From assembly GCA_050701635.1 (NCBI GenBank), contig JBOGDF010000013.1, positions 1 through 32,259 on the forward strand: a DNA stretch of 32,259 nt, written 5' to 3'. Under the pieces are notes generated by a model that did not search any database, had not been told where the DNA came from, and was given only the letters and a program-made list of their open reading frames with translations. Positions 1 to 11,553 of this stretch are shown here, piece by piece. The position numbers and the translations under genes are program-made. Source of the stretch: WHSM01 sp050701635 (GTDB taxonomy: Bacteria > Actinomycetota > Actinomycetes > Mycobacteriales > Micromonosporaceae). Every line of letters starts with the position of its first letter. Positions within the stretch are counted from its first letter, which is position 1.

Positions 1-487
1 CGCGGGAACCGTCGGGTGGCCGGGACAGGACGCGCCACGTCGCCAGGACGGCCGCGGCCACTGCGGCGGTGGTCACCAGGCCGGCGCTCCAGGTGGCCGG
101 GTAGCCGTGCAGCATGGTGACCAGCAGCCCGGCCACGGACGCGTACCCGGCGGCCAGCAGCGGCACCGCCACCGCCGGCTCGGCGGGCACTCGGTGGCGT
201 ACCGCGGCGATCAGCCGGGGCCCGGCCAGCGCCACCGCGACGACCGCTGTGACGCCCAGCAGCGGCGCGCTGACCAGCACTTTCTCCTGTACGAACCACC
301 ACCCGGCGCCCGCCAGCGCGACCACCGAGCCGACCCGGGCGAGCGTCGCCAGCAGCGCGACGCCGAGCAGCCCCACGGCGGTACGGGGCCGCCGTACCGC
401 CGCCGCCACTCCGGCGCCCAGCCACCCGGCGGCGGTGAGCACCGTGATCAACAGGTCGAGCGCGATCAACTGCCCGGTCGCGGTCAC
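1..487 (-). CDS. multi-pass membrane protein, 3' end outside window
   Basis: A minus-strand reading frame runs from a GTG at 487 off the left edge with no stop. The visible ~162 residues are dominated by hydrophobic Ala/Leu/Val stretches separated by short Arg-rich loops, giving about four to five membrane segments. The GTG overlaps the TGA of the upstream gene (GTGA), so the two genes are probably cotranslated. The start VTATGQLIALDLLITVL leads directly into the first membrane helix. Some actinobacterial multicopper oxidases carry such an N-terminal membrane region next to a DUF6220-type gene, but no oxidase motif lies inside the window, so that identity is only a guess. The existence of a coding gene is well supported by frame length, codon bias and coupling. 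Confidence 0.7.
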   Translation of the reverse strand, partial: MTATGQLIALDLLITVLTAAGWLGAGVAAAVRRPRTAVGLLGVALLATLARVGSVVALAGAGWWFVQEKVLVSAPLLGVTAVVAVALAGPRLIAAVRHRVPAEPAVAVPLLAAGYASVAGLLVTMLHGYPATWSAGLVTTAAVAAAVLATWRVLSRPPDGSR

Positions 488-933
488 GAGGCGCTCCCGG
501 CCGGCACCGCCACCGCACCCTCCGCCGGTACGGGCGCCGCGAAGGCACGGGCCCGGCGCAGCACCGCCGCGGCGGCTCCGATCACGAGCATCCCGTTGAC
601 GCCGTGCAGCCCGACGATCGCGAGCCCGACCGGCGTGCTGTTGCCGGTGCTGTCGCTGAACGCCTTGCCCAGCGCCACCAGCAGCATCTGCACGATGACC
701 AGCCCGAACGGCAGCATCGTCATCGCCACCATTCGCCAGGGTGCCCGGGCCAGGGCGGCCGCCACGGTGGCCAGCACCGCCAGTCCCGGGATCACCGCCA
801 TCCCGGTCAGGCTGTGCAGGGCGTACGAGCCGTCGGTCTGGGGGCTGGTGAACGCGCCGACGGCGGCGAAGTAGAACTGCAGGATGCCGGCCACGACCAC
901 CAGGCCGGCCAGGATCACGTAAACCTTGCGCAT
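484..933 (-). CDS. DUF6220-like four-helix membrane protein
   Basis: A 149-residue protein with about four predicted membrane helices: an N-terminal one (VYVILAGLVVVAGILQFYF), one after a short loop containing QTDGSYALH, one around FGLVIVQMLLVALG, and one around VNGMLVIGAAAAVL. The pattern of MRKVY start, FYFAAVGAF, a conserved His between helices 1 and 2, and a second His (GLHGVNG) before helix 4 matches my recollection of the DUF6220 family of small actinobacterial membrane proteins, whose function is unknown. The ATG at 933 is preceded by a GAGAGGA Shine-Dalgarno-like sequence. The gene overlaps the following membrane protein gene by four bases. The paired histidines within membrane segments could hint at haem or metal binding, but that is speculation. 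Confidence 0.75.
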   Translation of the reverse strand: MRKVYVILAGLVVVAGILQFYFAAVGAFTSPQTDGSYALHSLTGMAVIPGLAVLATVAAALARAPWRMVAMTMLPFGLVIVQMLLVALGKAFSDSTGNSTPVGLAIVGLHGVNGMLVIGAAAAVLRRARAFAAPVPAEGAVAVPAGSAS

Positions 934-1084
934 CAGGATGTCCTCTCAGGTAGTTGTCGCTTCTCAGGCGGTACGGCGGTAGCGGCGGGCGCCGATCCGA
1001 TCGTCGCCGCCGGACGGGCTGCGCGGCGTCGCGCCAGGGAACGCTGTTTCGGCTGCTCCCGGCCGGTCACCCGGCCCGCTTCAC

Positions 1085-1100
1085 TACTCCCCGGGGAGTA
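1085..1100. promoter_or_regulatory. perfect 16-bp palindrome, candidate operator
   Basis: TACTCCCCGGGGAGTA is a perfect inverted repeat with no spacer. It sits between the divergent DUF6220-like operon and the histidine kinase gene. Position and symmetry fit a dimeric regulator site; the adjacent NarL-type response regulator is the obvious candidate, by inference only. Confidence 0.45.
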
Positions 1101-1160
1101 CGCCGAAAGCCGTCTTCACCGACGACGCGGGCGTCTGATCGCGGCGGCTAGGGTGCGGGG

Positions 1161-2297
1161 ATGAACGACAGCTGGTGGCGGGCGTACCTCCCCGACCTGG
1201 TGATCCCCGGGTCGGTCGGGGTGCTGCTGGTGGGCCACCTGCTGATCGGCGAAGGCAGCAACGTGAGCCACCAGCCGCTGGACTACCTGCTGCTGGCGGC
1301 CGCGGCGCTGGCGCTGCTGGCCTGCCGCCGCGCCCCCGCCGCCGCGCTGGTGATCACCACCGTGGCCATGATCGGGTACACGCTGCGGCTGCACCCGGGC
1401 CCACCGGCGGCGTTCCCGGTGCTGGCGGCGGTCTACATGGCGGCCCGCGCCGGTCACCGGCTGCTCGCCGGGTTGGCCAGCGCGGGATTCCTGGCGGCCT
1501 TCCTGCTGATGGACCTCGCCGCACCGGTCGCCGGCCCGGATCAGGCCCCCAACGAGCGCACCGCGCTGCTGCTCGGGTGGTTCGTCGCCGCGAACGTCGC
1601 GGGGGCGGTGTCGCGGCACCGGCAGGCGTACCTGGCGCAGGTGGAGCAGCGGGCGGTGGAGGCGGAACGTACCCGGGAGGAAACCGCGCTGCGGCACGCC
1701 GGCGAGGAGCGGCTGCGGATCGCCCGCGAGCTGCACGACTCGCTGACCCACAGCATCTCGATCATCAAGCTGCAGGCCAGCGTCGCCGTACACCTCGCCC
1801 GGAAGCGGGACGAGCCGGTGCCGGAGGCGCTGCTGGCGATCCAGGAGGCCAGCGGCGAGGCGATGCGCGAGCTGCGCGCCACGCTGGACGTCCTGCGGGA
1901 CACCGACGGCGACCGCGACGGGCTGGCCCGGATCACCGCGCTGCTGGAACGCTCCCGCGCCGCCGGGCTGGCCGCCACCCTGGCGGTGGACGGCTCGCCC
2001 CGCGGGCTGCCGGTGGAGGTGGACCGGGCGGCGTACCGGATCGTGCAGGAGGCGCTGACCAACGTCGGCAAGCACGCGGGCGGCGCCGCCGCCGAGGTAC
2101 GGCTGCACTACCTCAAGGAAGCCCTGGTGGTACGCGTCGACAACGACGGCGCCACGGTGCCGGCGGCCGCGCCCGGGGTCGGGCTGACCGGGATGCGGGA
2201 ACGGGTCACCGCGCTCGGCGGCCGGCTGCGGGCCGAGCCGCGTACCGACGGCGGCTTCACGGTACGCGCCGAGCTGCCGCTGGAGCAGCGGTCGTGA
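1161..2297 (+). CDS. two-component sensor histidine kinase (HisKA_3 type)
   Basis: A 378-residue sensor kinase that would autophosphorylate and pass phosphate to the response regulator encoded next. The N-terminal ~140 residues hold several hydrophobic helices with little extracellular loop, suggesting sensing in or at the membrane. A linker coiled coil (~150-180) precedes the dimerisation/phosphoacceptor box IARELHDSLTHSISI, with His192 as the phosphorylated residue. The ATPase domain follows, with an N box (QEALTNVGKHA) and a G box (GVGLTGMRERVTALGG). This is the NarL/DesK-like class. An ATG start at 1161 is used; TAGGGT six bases upstream could be the -10 of a leaderless message. The stop overlaps the GTG of the regulator (GTGA), so the pair is an operon. 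The signal is unknown. Confidence 0.93.
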   Translation: MNDSWWRAYLPDLVIPGSVGVLLVGHLLIGEGSNVSHQPLDYLLLAAAALALLACRRAPAAALVITTVAMIGYTLRLHPGPPAAFPVLAAVYMAARAGHRLLAGLASAGFLAAFLLMDLAAPVAGPDQAPNERTALLLGWFVAANVAGAVSRHRQAYLAQVEQRAVEAERTREETALRHAGEERLRIARELHDSLTHSISIIKLQASVAVHLARKRDEPVPEALLAIQEASGEAMRELRATLDVLRDTDGDRDGLARITALLERSRAAGLAATLAVDGSPRGLPVEVDRAAYRIVQEALTNVGKHAGGAAAEVRLHYLKEALVVRVDNDGATVPAAAPGVGLTGMRERVTALGGRLRAEPRTDGGFTVRAELPLEQRS

Positions 2298-2956
2298 TCC
2301 GGGTGCTGCTGGTCGACGACCAGGCGTTGATGCGGGCCGGGTTCCGGGCGCTGCTGGAGGCCGAGGCCGACATCGACGTGGTCGGGGAAGCCGCCGACGG
2401 CGAGCAGGGGGTGGCGCTCGCGGTCGCACACCAGCCCGACGTGGCGCTGGTGGACGTACAGATGCCGGTGCTGGACGGGATCGAGGCGACCCGCCGGATC
2501 GCCGCCGACCCGCACCTGGCCGGCGTACGGGTGGTGATCCTGACCAACTACGGGCTGGACGAGCACGTGTTCAACGCACTGCGCGCCGGCGCCAGCGGGT
2601 TCCTGTTCAAGGACACCGAGCCCGCCGAGCTGCTGCACGCGATCCGGGTGGTGGCCGGCGGCGAGGCGCTGCTCTCGCCCGCGATCACCCGCCGGCTCAT
2701 CAGCGAGTACGTCTCCCGCCCACCGCGGCCGGACACCGCGGCCGGCCTGGAGGCGCTGACCAACCGGGAACGCGAGGTGGTCGCGCTGGTGGCGGGCGGC
2801 CTCACCAACGACGAGATCGCCGAGCGGATGGTGATCAGCCGGTTCACCGCCAAGACCCACGTCAGCCGCGCCCTGACCAAGCTCGGGCTGCGGGACCGCG
2901 CGCAGCTGGTGATGGTGGCGTACGAGTCCGGTCTGGTCACCCCGCGCGCCCGGTAG
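2294..2956 (+). CDS. NarL/LuxR-family response regulator
   Basis: A 220-residue response regulator. The receiver domain (residues 1-120) has the acidic pair Asp8/Asp9, phosphoacceptor Asp54 in LVDVQMP, the conserved Thr in VVILTNY and Lys in FLFKDT. The C-terminal LuxR helix-turn-helix covers about residues 150-215, with LTNREREVVALVAGGLTNDE followed by the recognition region ISRFTAKTHVSRALTKLGLRDR. The GTG start overlaps the kinase TGA. It would be phosphorylated by the upstream kinase and bind DNA as a dimer. The perfect palindrome at 1085-1100 is a plausible target, which would make the pair control itself and possibly the divergent membrane genes. No ABC transporter or other usual target follows; the next plus-strand sequence is a gene remnant. 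Confidence 0.93.
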   Translation: MIRVLLVDDQALMRAGFRALLEAEADIDVVGEAADGEQGVALAVAHQPDVALVDVQMPVLDGIEATRRIAADPHLAGVRVVILTNYGLDEHVFNALRAGASGFLFKDTEPAELLHAIRVVAGGEALLSPAITRRLISEYVSRPPRPDTAAGLEALTNREREVVALVAGGLTNDEIAERMVISRFTAKTHVSRALTKLGLRDRAQLVMVAYESGLVTPRAR

Positions 2957-2985
2957 TCGTGGTCACGCCGGGCCGAGCCGCCAGC

Positions 2986-3786
2986 TCAGCGGCAGGGGAA
3001 GTTGCTCCGGGTGCAGGTCACGCCGTAGTTGTACGCCGAGTTGAAGTGGTAGTAATACCCGGTGTAGAGCGGGTGCGTGGTGCCGGTCTCGGACGCCATC
3101 TTGACGAAGATCTCGTCGTTCTCGTTCAGCGCGTCCTGAGTCCAGTTCTGAGAACCCGAGTAGATCTTGTACTGGTACGTGGTCCCGTACTTCCCGTACG
3201 CCAGGAAGAACTTGTCGTGGACGTGGTCCCGGCGCCGGATCGCCACCCCGGCGGCGAGCAGGTCGTTGTAGACCGACTGGCTCATCGAGATGCCGTCGGT
3301 GGAGTTGCCGCCGACCACCATCCACACCGCGCAGCCGCCCGCCTTCATCCGCTTGACCCGGTCGACCAGGCCGGGACGCCCGCCGGTGACGGCGGCCATG
3401 CCGATCCGGAGCCGGCAGCTGCTGTCGGGGGTCAGGTCGTTGATCCGGTTGACGATGGTGTCGGTCTGGTTCAAGCCCTCCGGCGAGGCGTACGCGTCCG
3501 CGGCCGTCGCCAGGTAGTAGCCGCGTCCCGAGCCGGCGTCGTAGTAGTCGTTGCCGGTGTAGTGCCGGCGGTTCCACATGTCGGAGAAGTTGGCGTTGAA
3601 CCCCCTGGCCAGCGCGGCGTCGCCGTACACGGTGATGGTGTTGTTGTACGCGTCCGTGCCGGAGGAGTAGCTGAGGTTCGCCGAGCCGAACCAGACGGCG
3701 TTGCTGCGGGCCACGCCGTTGGGGTCGGTGGTCCTGCTGAAGGTGAACATCTTGGTGTGCATGTCGCCGTCGGCGCTGGTGCTGAT
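2986..3786 (-). pseudogene. phospholipase D-like protein, N-terminally truncated
   Basis: About 265 C-terminal residues of a secreted-type phospholipase D-family protein. Two HKD half-sites are visible: DMHTKMFTF...VWFGSANLS, and HVHDKFFLAYGK...IYSGSQNWTQ with the downstream acidic run NENDE. Spacing and the Tyr/Asn-rich tail ending SNFPCR resemble actinobacterial PLD-like proteins, usually 400-550 residues with a signal peptide. Here the frame loses all PLD character just before the first HKD motif: upstream of about 3786 the same frame only mirrors another gene on the opposite strand. The signal peptide and N-terminal third are therefore missing, and the usual start is absent. The open frame continues to 4149 by chance. 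Probably non-functional unless the junction is an assembly artefact. Confidence 0.75.
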
Positions 3787-4077
3787 TTCGCCGAGGCGGC
3801 CCGGGTGCTGCGCCCCGGGGGCCGGCTGGCGATCGCCGACATCGTCACCGACCGGCCGCTGAAGGACTCGATCGTCTGCGACGTGGAGCTGTGGGCGTCG
3901 TGCATCGGCGGCGCCGCGCAACGCGACGCTTACCGCGAGGCGATCGAATCGGCCGGGCTGCGGGTGGTACGGGTGCGCGAGAACCCGTACCGGTTCGTGT
4001 CGCAGCAGGCCCGCAACGCCAGCGCCACGTACGGGGTGAAGAGCATCTCCCTGCTCGCGGTCAAACCCGGCCACTGA
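3787..4077 (+). pseudogene. SAM-dependent methyltransferase, C-terminal fragment
   Basis: The plus-strand frame from about 3785 to the TGA at 4075-4077 reads as the C-terminal third of a class I methyltransferase. It begins in the motif-IV/post-IV region FAEAARVLRPGGRLAIADIV, contains a Cys-rich WASCIGGA segment and ends YGVKSISLLAVKPGH. The Cys and the layout resemble the ArsM/UbiE-like group, in which a Cys helps bind arsenite, but one fragment cannot decide substrate. The SAM-binding GxGxG half is absent: upstream the frame merely crosses the antisense of the PLD gene. No start codon or ribosome site lies at the join. This is one half of a fusion of two mid-gene breaks. Confidence 0.75.
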
Positions 4078-4096
4078 GCAGAGCCCACGTCGCAGC

Positions 4097-5995
4097 TCAG
4101 GCCTGGGAGCCGACCACGACGCTGTCCACCCGTACGCCGGTGTACTCACCGCCGCACACCGGGGTGAGCGCGGAGCAGAGCGCGTCGGAGGTGAAGTGGA
4201 ACCGGACCCGTACCGGGCCGCCCGGCGCGGGGAAGCCGAGCGTCACCTTCTGCCACGCCGGGTGGCCGGGGTTCGCGCCGGAGTAGCTGCCCAGCGACCG
4301 CCAGGTCTGGCCGTCGGCGCTCCACTCCGCGGCCACGAAGTCGAAGCCCTCCTCAGTCTGCTGCTTCAGCCAGAACTCGAGCACCGTGGCGCCGGCCGGA
4401 GCGTCGATCGGCGGTGAGGTGAGCGTGGCGTCGGCGTTGTCGGCGTACCCGGTCGGGCCTTCCAGCGCGTACCCGGTGCCCGCCGGGTCGTCGGCGGCGC
4501 CGCTCACCCCGGGCGCCGAACGGCTCCAGGCCGGCACACCACCCGCGGTCCAGCCCTGCGCACCATCCTCGAAGGTGTACGTCACGTAAGGCGTCCCGAG
4601 CTGCGGCGGCGGAGGCGGCGGCTCGTACGGCACCCTGCCCCCGAGCGTGGTGGCTCCTTCGACGGCGATCGCGGGGGCGGGCCGGTCCGGGTTGGTGGCC
4701 GAGGGCAGCTTCGTGGTGGAGTCCAGGAACGAGACCGCCACCCGCCCGTCCCGGAAGATCGTCACCGACTCGAAGTCGAACCGTACGTCGTTCCCGACTC
4801 CGCCGGTGGCGTCCAGGTCGCCGAGACCGACCGTCAGCATCCGGGTCAGCCGGGGCGTGTCGCCGGTGATGTCGAGCTTGTAGACCAGATCCTGGTCGGC
4901 CTCCGGGCCCTGCGCCCGCATCGCCACCGCCGCCACACCGGCGGCGCGGTGCGCCCGGAAGTCCAGCTCCTCGATGCTGAACCCGTCCGGCAGCGACACC
5001 GCCACCGTGCGCCAGCTCCGGCCGCCGTCGGTGGAGATCCGGTAGTCGAAGCCGGTGCCGCCCGGTGCCGGGATCACGTTGTGCACCCGGCCGGCCGAGT
5101 CGACCTGGTGCAGCCCGCTCGGGTCGGTGCCGTCCGGCAGGTGGTAGGAAGCCCAGTCGCCGCTCGTACCCCCGAAAAGTCCCCAAGCGGCACCGGAGTC
5201 GGGCCGGGCCAGCAGACCGCCGGCGCCGAGTGGCGTCATGCCGCTGTTGGTGTTGGGTTGTGCCCAGTCGTTGAGCGGCGCGGCGGCGGTCGGCACCGGG
5301 CCGGTGACCTCCCGGCCGTTCAGCAGCTGGTCGACCATCTTGCTGGTCACGTTGGTGTAGTTGAGCCCGTCGGTGCTCATGAACCACACCTCTTTGCTCG
5401 GGAAGCCGCCCTTGACGAAGGAGACGTAGTCGTACGTCTGGCCGCCGATCGTCACCGGACCGGGCGCCACCCCGATCCACTCCCGGTCGTAGAACGGGGT
5501 GTGCAGCGGCATCTCGGTGTAGAGCCACTGCTGGGTGTCCGCCTCGTACTTGTAGAACTGCAGATGATCTCCTGAGTACGGGTCCCAGCCGACGCCGAGC
5601 ACATCGCCGCCGGGCGCCGTGACGATCGCGCCCTCGCCGTTGACCAGCGGGGTGAGCGCCTGCACCTGGCGCCAGGTGAGGCCGCGGTCGTCGGAGTAGT
5701 TGACGTACGTGCCACCGAAGTCGAGCAGCCGTCCGCTCGGCGTGGTGGTCAGGTACGTCTCGCAGCAGTTGCCGGTGCGCTGGATCACCCGCCAGTCGGT
5801 CTTCGCGTACCGGTCGTCGCGCGGGCTGGTGCTGCGCCCATAGTCGATTCCCGGGTACGTGGCGTCCGAGACCGGCGGTTGGTAGACCACCACCCGGGCC
5901 GGCAGCTCACCGACAGCGTGCGCGGGAGCGGCGGCGGCCGCGCTGAGGGCGCAGACACCGAGCATGATCCAGAGAGCTCGAGCGGCACGCATCAT
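4097..5995 (-). CDS. secreted sialidase-type beta-propeller protein with C-terminal jelly-roll domain
   Basis: A 632-residue exported protein. Residues 1-27 are a signal peptide ending AHA. The next ~400 residues form BNR/sialidase-like repeats with recognisable Asp boxes (SDDRGLTW near residue 125, STDGGRSW near 325). A proline linker (PPPPPP) separates a ~160-residue C-terminal domain beginning YTFEDGAQGW, which resembles the MAM/immune-inhibitor-A-type carbohydrate-binding fold. No Arg triad typical of true sialidases is obvious, so the enzyme activity is uncertain; it may be a glycan-binding or other hydrolytic propeller. The ATG at 5995 follows GGGGAGG at good spacing, and a promoter-like pair lies about 85-110 bases upstream. 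The gene appears monocistronic. Confidence 0.85.
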   Translation of the reverse strand: MMRAARALWIMLGVCALSAAAAAPAHAVGELPARVVVYQPPVSDATYPGIDYGRSTSPRDDRYAKTDWRVIQRTGNCCETYLTTTPSGRLLDFGGTYVNYSDDRGLTWRQVQALTPLVNGEGAIVTAPGGDVLGVGWDPYSGDHLQFYKYEADTQQWLYTEMPLHTPFYDREWIGVAPGPVTIGGQTYDYVSFVKGGFPSKEVWFMSTDGLNYTNVTSKMVDQLLNGREVTGPVPTAAAPLNDWAQPNTNSGMTPLGAGGLLARPDSGAAWGLFGGTSGDWASYHLPDGTDPSGLHQVDSAGRVHNVIPAPGGTGFDYRISTDGGRSWRTVAVSLPDGFSIEELDFRAHRAAGVAAVAMRAQGPEADQDLVYKLDITGDTPRLTRMLTVGLGDLDATGGVGNDVRFDFESVTIFRDGRVAVSFLDSTTKLPSATNPDRPAPAIAVEGATTLGGRVPYEPPPPPPQLGTPYVTYTFEDGAQGWTAGGVPAWSRSAPGVSGAADDPAGTGYALEGPTGYADNADATLTSPPIDAPAGATVLEFWLKQQTEEGFDFVAAEWSADGQTWRSLGSYSGANPGHPAWQKVTLGFPAPGGPVRVRFHFTSDALCSALTPVCGGEYTGVRVDSVVVGSQA

Positions 5996-6079
5996 CCGGT
6001 CCTCCCCGGTGCGACGCCCTACCGACGACGGCCCCCCGAGCAGGGTGTGTCTGGCGACGGGTCGCTCCGACCCAAGGTC

Positions 6080-6108
6080 AACCTAAGCCCACCCACTGAT
6101 CTTCACAA
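6080..6108 (-). promoter_or_regulatory. candidate promoter of the sialidase-like gene
   Basis: On the minus strand TTGTGA (6108-6103) and TAGGTT (6085-6080) are separated by 17 bases, close to the housekeeping sigma consensus. A transcript starting near 6073 would carry a leader of about 78 bases before the ATG at 5995. Prediction only. Confidence 0.45.
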
Positions 6109-6139
6109 GCATGGTTGGGGTGCGCGACGGGGCGAGCGG

Positions 6140-6796
6140 TCATCGGCGCACGGAGCCTCCGACATGGGCGTGTTGGGGGTTGAAGACGGCTCGTACGGCG
6201 GCTTCATCGCCTTCGATGTCGACGAGCCCACGGGTGTCGTTGAGGGTGAGCACACCCGCTGCCAGTCCGAGAACGATCGCGGCGTCAGCGCGCACGACTG
6301 CGTCGAGATCGCCGCCATCATGCGGGCTCACCTCGATGCCCGAGCGCGTCGCCCGCACCTGGAGCAGCTGGCCGTCGACCGCGATCCCCACCGTCGATGA
6401 CCGGCGAGGAACCGCCTTGCCGACGAGCAAGGCCCGGAGGGGTACGACGAGCCATTCGGCACGGAAGCGGTCGCCGCCTGGCCCGCGCACCATGAGCGGC
6501 GTGGACCAGCGGATGAGGCTCTCGATCGGCTCTCGCAGCTCGGCGCCCCACGGGGTGAGGGCATACACGACGGCGTTGCCCTTCTCAGCCAGCCGCCGCT
6601 CGACCACGCCGGCGGTCTCCAGGTCGCGGAGCCGGTCGGCGAGCAGGTTCGTGGCCACGCCGGGAAGCCCGTCGAGCAGCTCACGGTAGCGGGAGGGAGC
6701 GATCAACAGCTGACGGACGATGAGCAGATTCCACCGGTCGCCCACGACATCGAGCGCCCGGGCGAGGCCGCAGTACTGGCCGTAGCTTCGACTCAT
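6140..6796 (-). CDS. HxlR-family transcriptional regulator with SCP2-like C-terminal domain
   Basis: A 218-residue regulator. Residues 1-100 are an HxlR winged helix (YGQYCGLARALDVVGDRWNL, then a recognition region around PGVATNLLADRLRDLE). Cys9 sits at the position where HxlR-type redox or electrophile sensors carry their reactive Cys. Residues ~120-215 look like the SCP2/sterol-carrier-like ligand domain found fused to this winged helix in actinobacteria. The ATG at 6796 is chosen over an upstream GTG because it begins the conserved SRSYGQYC segment. A palindrome overlaps its own predicted -10, so it probably represses itself and the divergent hydrolase, perhaps releasing when a small hydrophobic ligand binds. 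Confidence 0.88.
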   Translation of the reverse strand: MSRSYGQYCGLARALDVVGDRWNLLIVRQLLIAPSRYRELLDGLPGVATNLLADRLRDLETAGVVERRLAEKGNAVVYALTPWGAELREPIESLIRWSTPLMVRGPGGDRFRAEWLVVPLRALLVGKAVPRRSSTVGIAVDGQLLQVRATRSGIEVSPHDGGDLDAVVRADAAIVLGLAAGVLTLNDTRGLVDIEGDEAAVRAVFNPQHAHVGGSVRR

Positions 6797-6803
6797 ACCA
6801 ACT

Positions 6804-6820
6804 ACTTTACAATGTAAAGT
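6804..6820. promoter_or_regulatory. operator palindrome between HxlR regulator and hydrolase
   Basis: ACTTTACA-A-TGTAAAGT is a perfect inverted repeat with 8-base arms around one base, AT-rich against a GC-rich background. It lies just upstream of the HxlR start codon, overlapping the predicted -10 of that gene and a TTTACA -35-like element facing the hydrolase. HxlR regulators bind such dyads as dimers. Confidence 0.7.
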
Positions 6821-6831
6821 CCGCCTGACAA
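6804..6831 (-). promoter_or_regulatory. candidate promoter of the HxlR gene
   Basis: Minus-strand TTGTCA (6831-6826) and TAAAGT (6809-6804) are 16 bases apart. Transcription would begin close to the ATG at 6796, giving a leaderless or nearly leaderless message. The operator covers the -10, which fits autorepression. Confidence 0.45.
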
Positions 6832-6862
6832 TATCTAGCACACCAGCGAGAGGAGTGTGGTC

Positions 6863-7791
6863 ATGGCTGACACAGGCCTGCGTGGGTCGACGACGAGCTG
6901 TTTCCGTTCGAGAGCCGCTTTGTCACCCTCGACGGGCACACCGTCCACTACGTGGACGAAGGATCGGGGCCGACGCTGCTGCTACTGCACGGCAACCCGA
7001 CCTGGTCGTTTGACTATCGCGACGTGATCCGCGCCCTGCGGGACGAGTTCCGCTGCGTCGCCCTCGACTACCCCGGCTTCGGGCTGTCCTCGGCCGGGCC
7101 GGGCTACCGGTATCTCCCCGAGGAGCATGCCGCCGTGGTCGTGGATTTCATTGACCACCTAGGCCTGTCGGACGCCACCCTCGTCGCACACGACTGGGGA
7201 GGCCCCATCGGCTTGTACGCGGTCGAGCAGCGGCCGGACAGGTTCGAACGCCTCGTCCTGGCCAACACCTGGGCGTGGCCGCTCAACGGCGACCTGCCCG
7301 TCGAGCTGGCCTCCCGCCTTCTGGGTGGACCGGTCGGGCGCGAGCTGATCCGGCGGTTCAACCTCTTCGTCAACGTGATGATCCCTGCCGGGCACCGGCT
7401 GCGTAGGCCGACCCCCGACGAGATGGCGCACTACCAACAGGCTCTCGCTACTCCTGGGCGGCGTGACGCGTCAGCCGTGTTCCCCCGGCGCATCACCGCC
7501 AGCCGCGCCTTTCTCGCCGGTATCGAGGCCGGGCTCGGAGATCTCGCGTCGCTCCCGACGCTCATCGTGTGGGGCGACGCCGACTTCGCTTTCAGAGCCA
7601 AGGAGCGACAGCGATGGGAGCAGATCTTCGCCGACCACCACACCGTGATCGTCGAAGGCGCCGGCCACTTCGTGCAGTCCGACGCGCCCGAGGAGTTCGC
7701 GGCGGCGATCCGCGACTGGCGGTCCGCACTCGGCGGGCGGCGCACATCTCCGGCCCGGGACGTCCGGCGCGAAACGCCAAGGGAGTCGTAG
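6863..7791 (+). CDS. haloalkane dehalogenase-like alpha/beta hydrolase, apparent frameshift near start
   Basis: The body is a complete alpha/beta hydrolase of the haloalkane dehalogenase/epoxide hydrolase group. It has the oxyanion and halide-site motif HGNPTWSF, nucleophile Asp in VAHDWGGPIG, an acid in IVWGDADFAF and catalytic His in GAGHFVQSD. The conserved N-terminus (WVDDELFPFESRFVTLDGHTVHYVDEG) is encoded in frame from about 6883, but no ATG or GTG precedes it in that frame before a TGA at 6868. The ATG at 6863 has an excellent ribosome site (GAGAGGAG) and encodes MADTGLR in the -1-related frame; one extra base near 6880-6883 would join the two. Either a one-base deletion broke the gene or the sequence has an error. 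Otherwise translation would have to begin at GTG 6952, cutting a conserved strand. Divergent from, and probably controlled by, the HxlR regulator. Confidence 0.75.
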
Positions 7792-7869
7792 TGGCCTACG
7801 ACGTGCACCTGGCCGACCGCGTCCGGGAGCTGCTGGTGGACGGCTCGCCGGTGACCGAACAGACCATGC
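7791..7869 (+). pseudogene. TfoX N-terminal fragment
   Basis: A GTG at 7791 overlaps the TAG of the hydrolase and starts VAYDVHLADRVRELLVDGSP, followed by VTEQTM. This matches the first ~25 residues of TfoX N-terminal-domain proteins, which normally continue with MFGGLAFL. Here the similarity stops at about 7869 and the rest of the frame is unrelated sequence running into the antisense of metH. The gene is therefore a 5' remnant, cut by whatever event placed metH next to it. Confidence 0.55.
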
Positions 7870-7900
7870 CATCGTCGCCCACATGGTCAAACGACGCGGG

Positions 7901-11545
<3,645 letters not shown>

Positions 11546-11553
11546 TAAAGCCA

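Noticed and set aside
2959..3780. Upstream part of the plus-strand frame ending in the methyltransferase fragment
   Set aside because: It is the antisense of the PLD gene, with Val/Arg/Gly-rich low complexity and no SAM-binding motif.
3790..4149. N-terminal extension of the PLD frame up to an ATG at 4149
   Set aside because: It is antisense to the methyltransferase fragment and has no signal peptide or PLD similarity.
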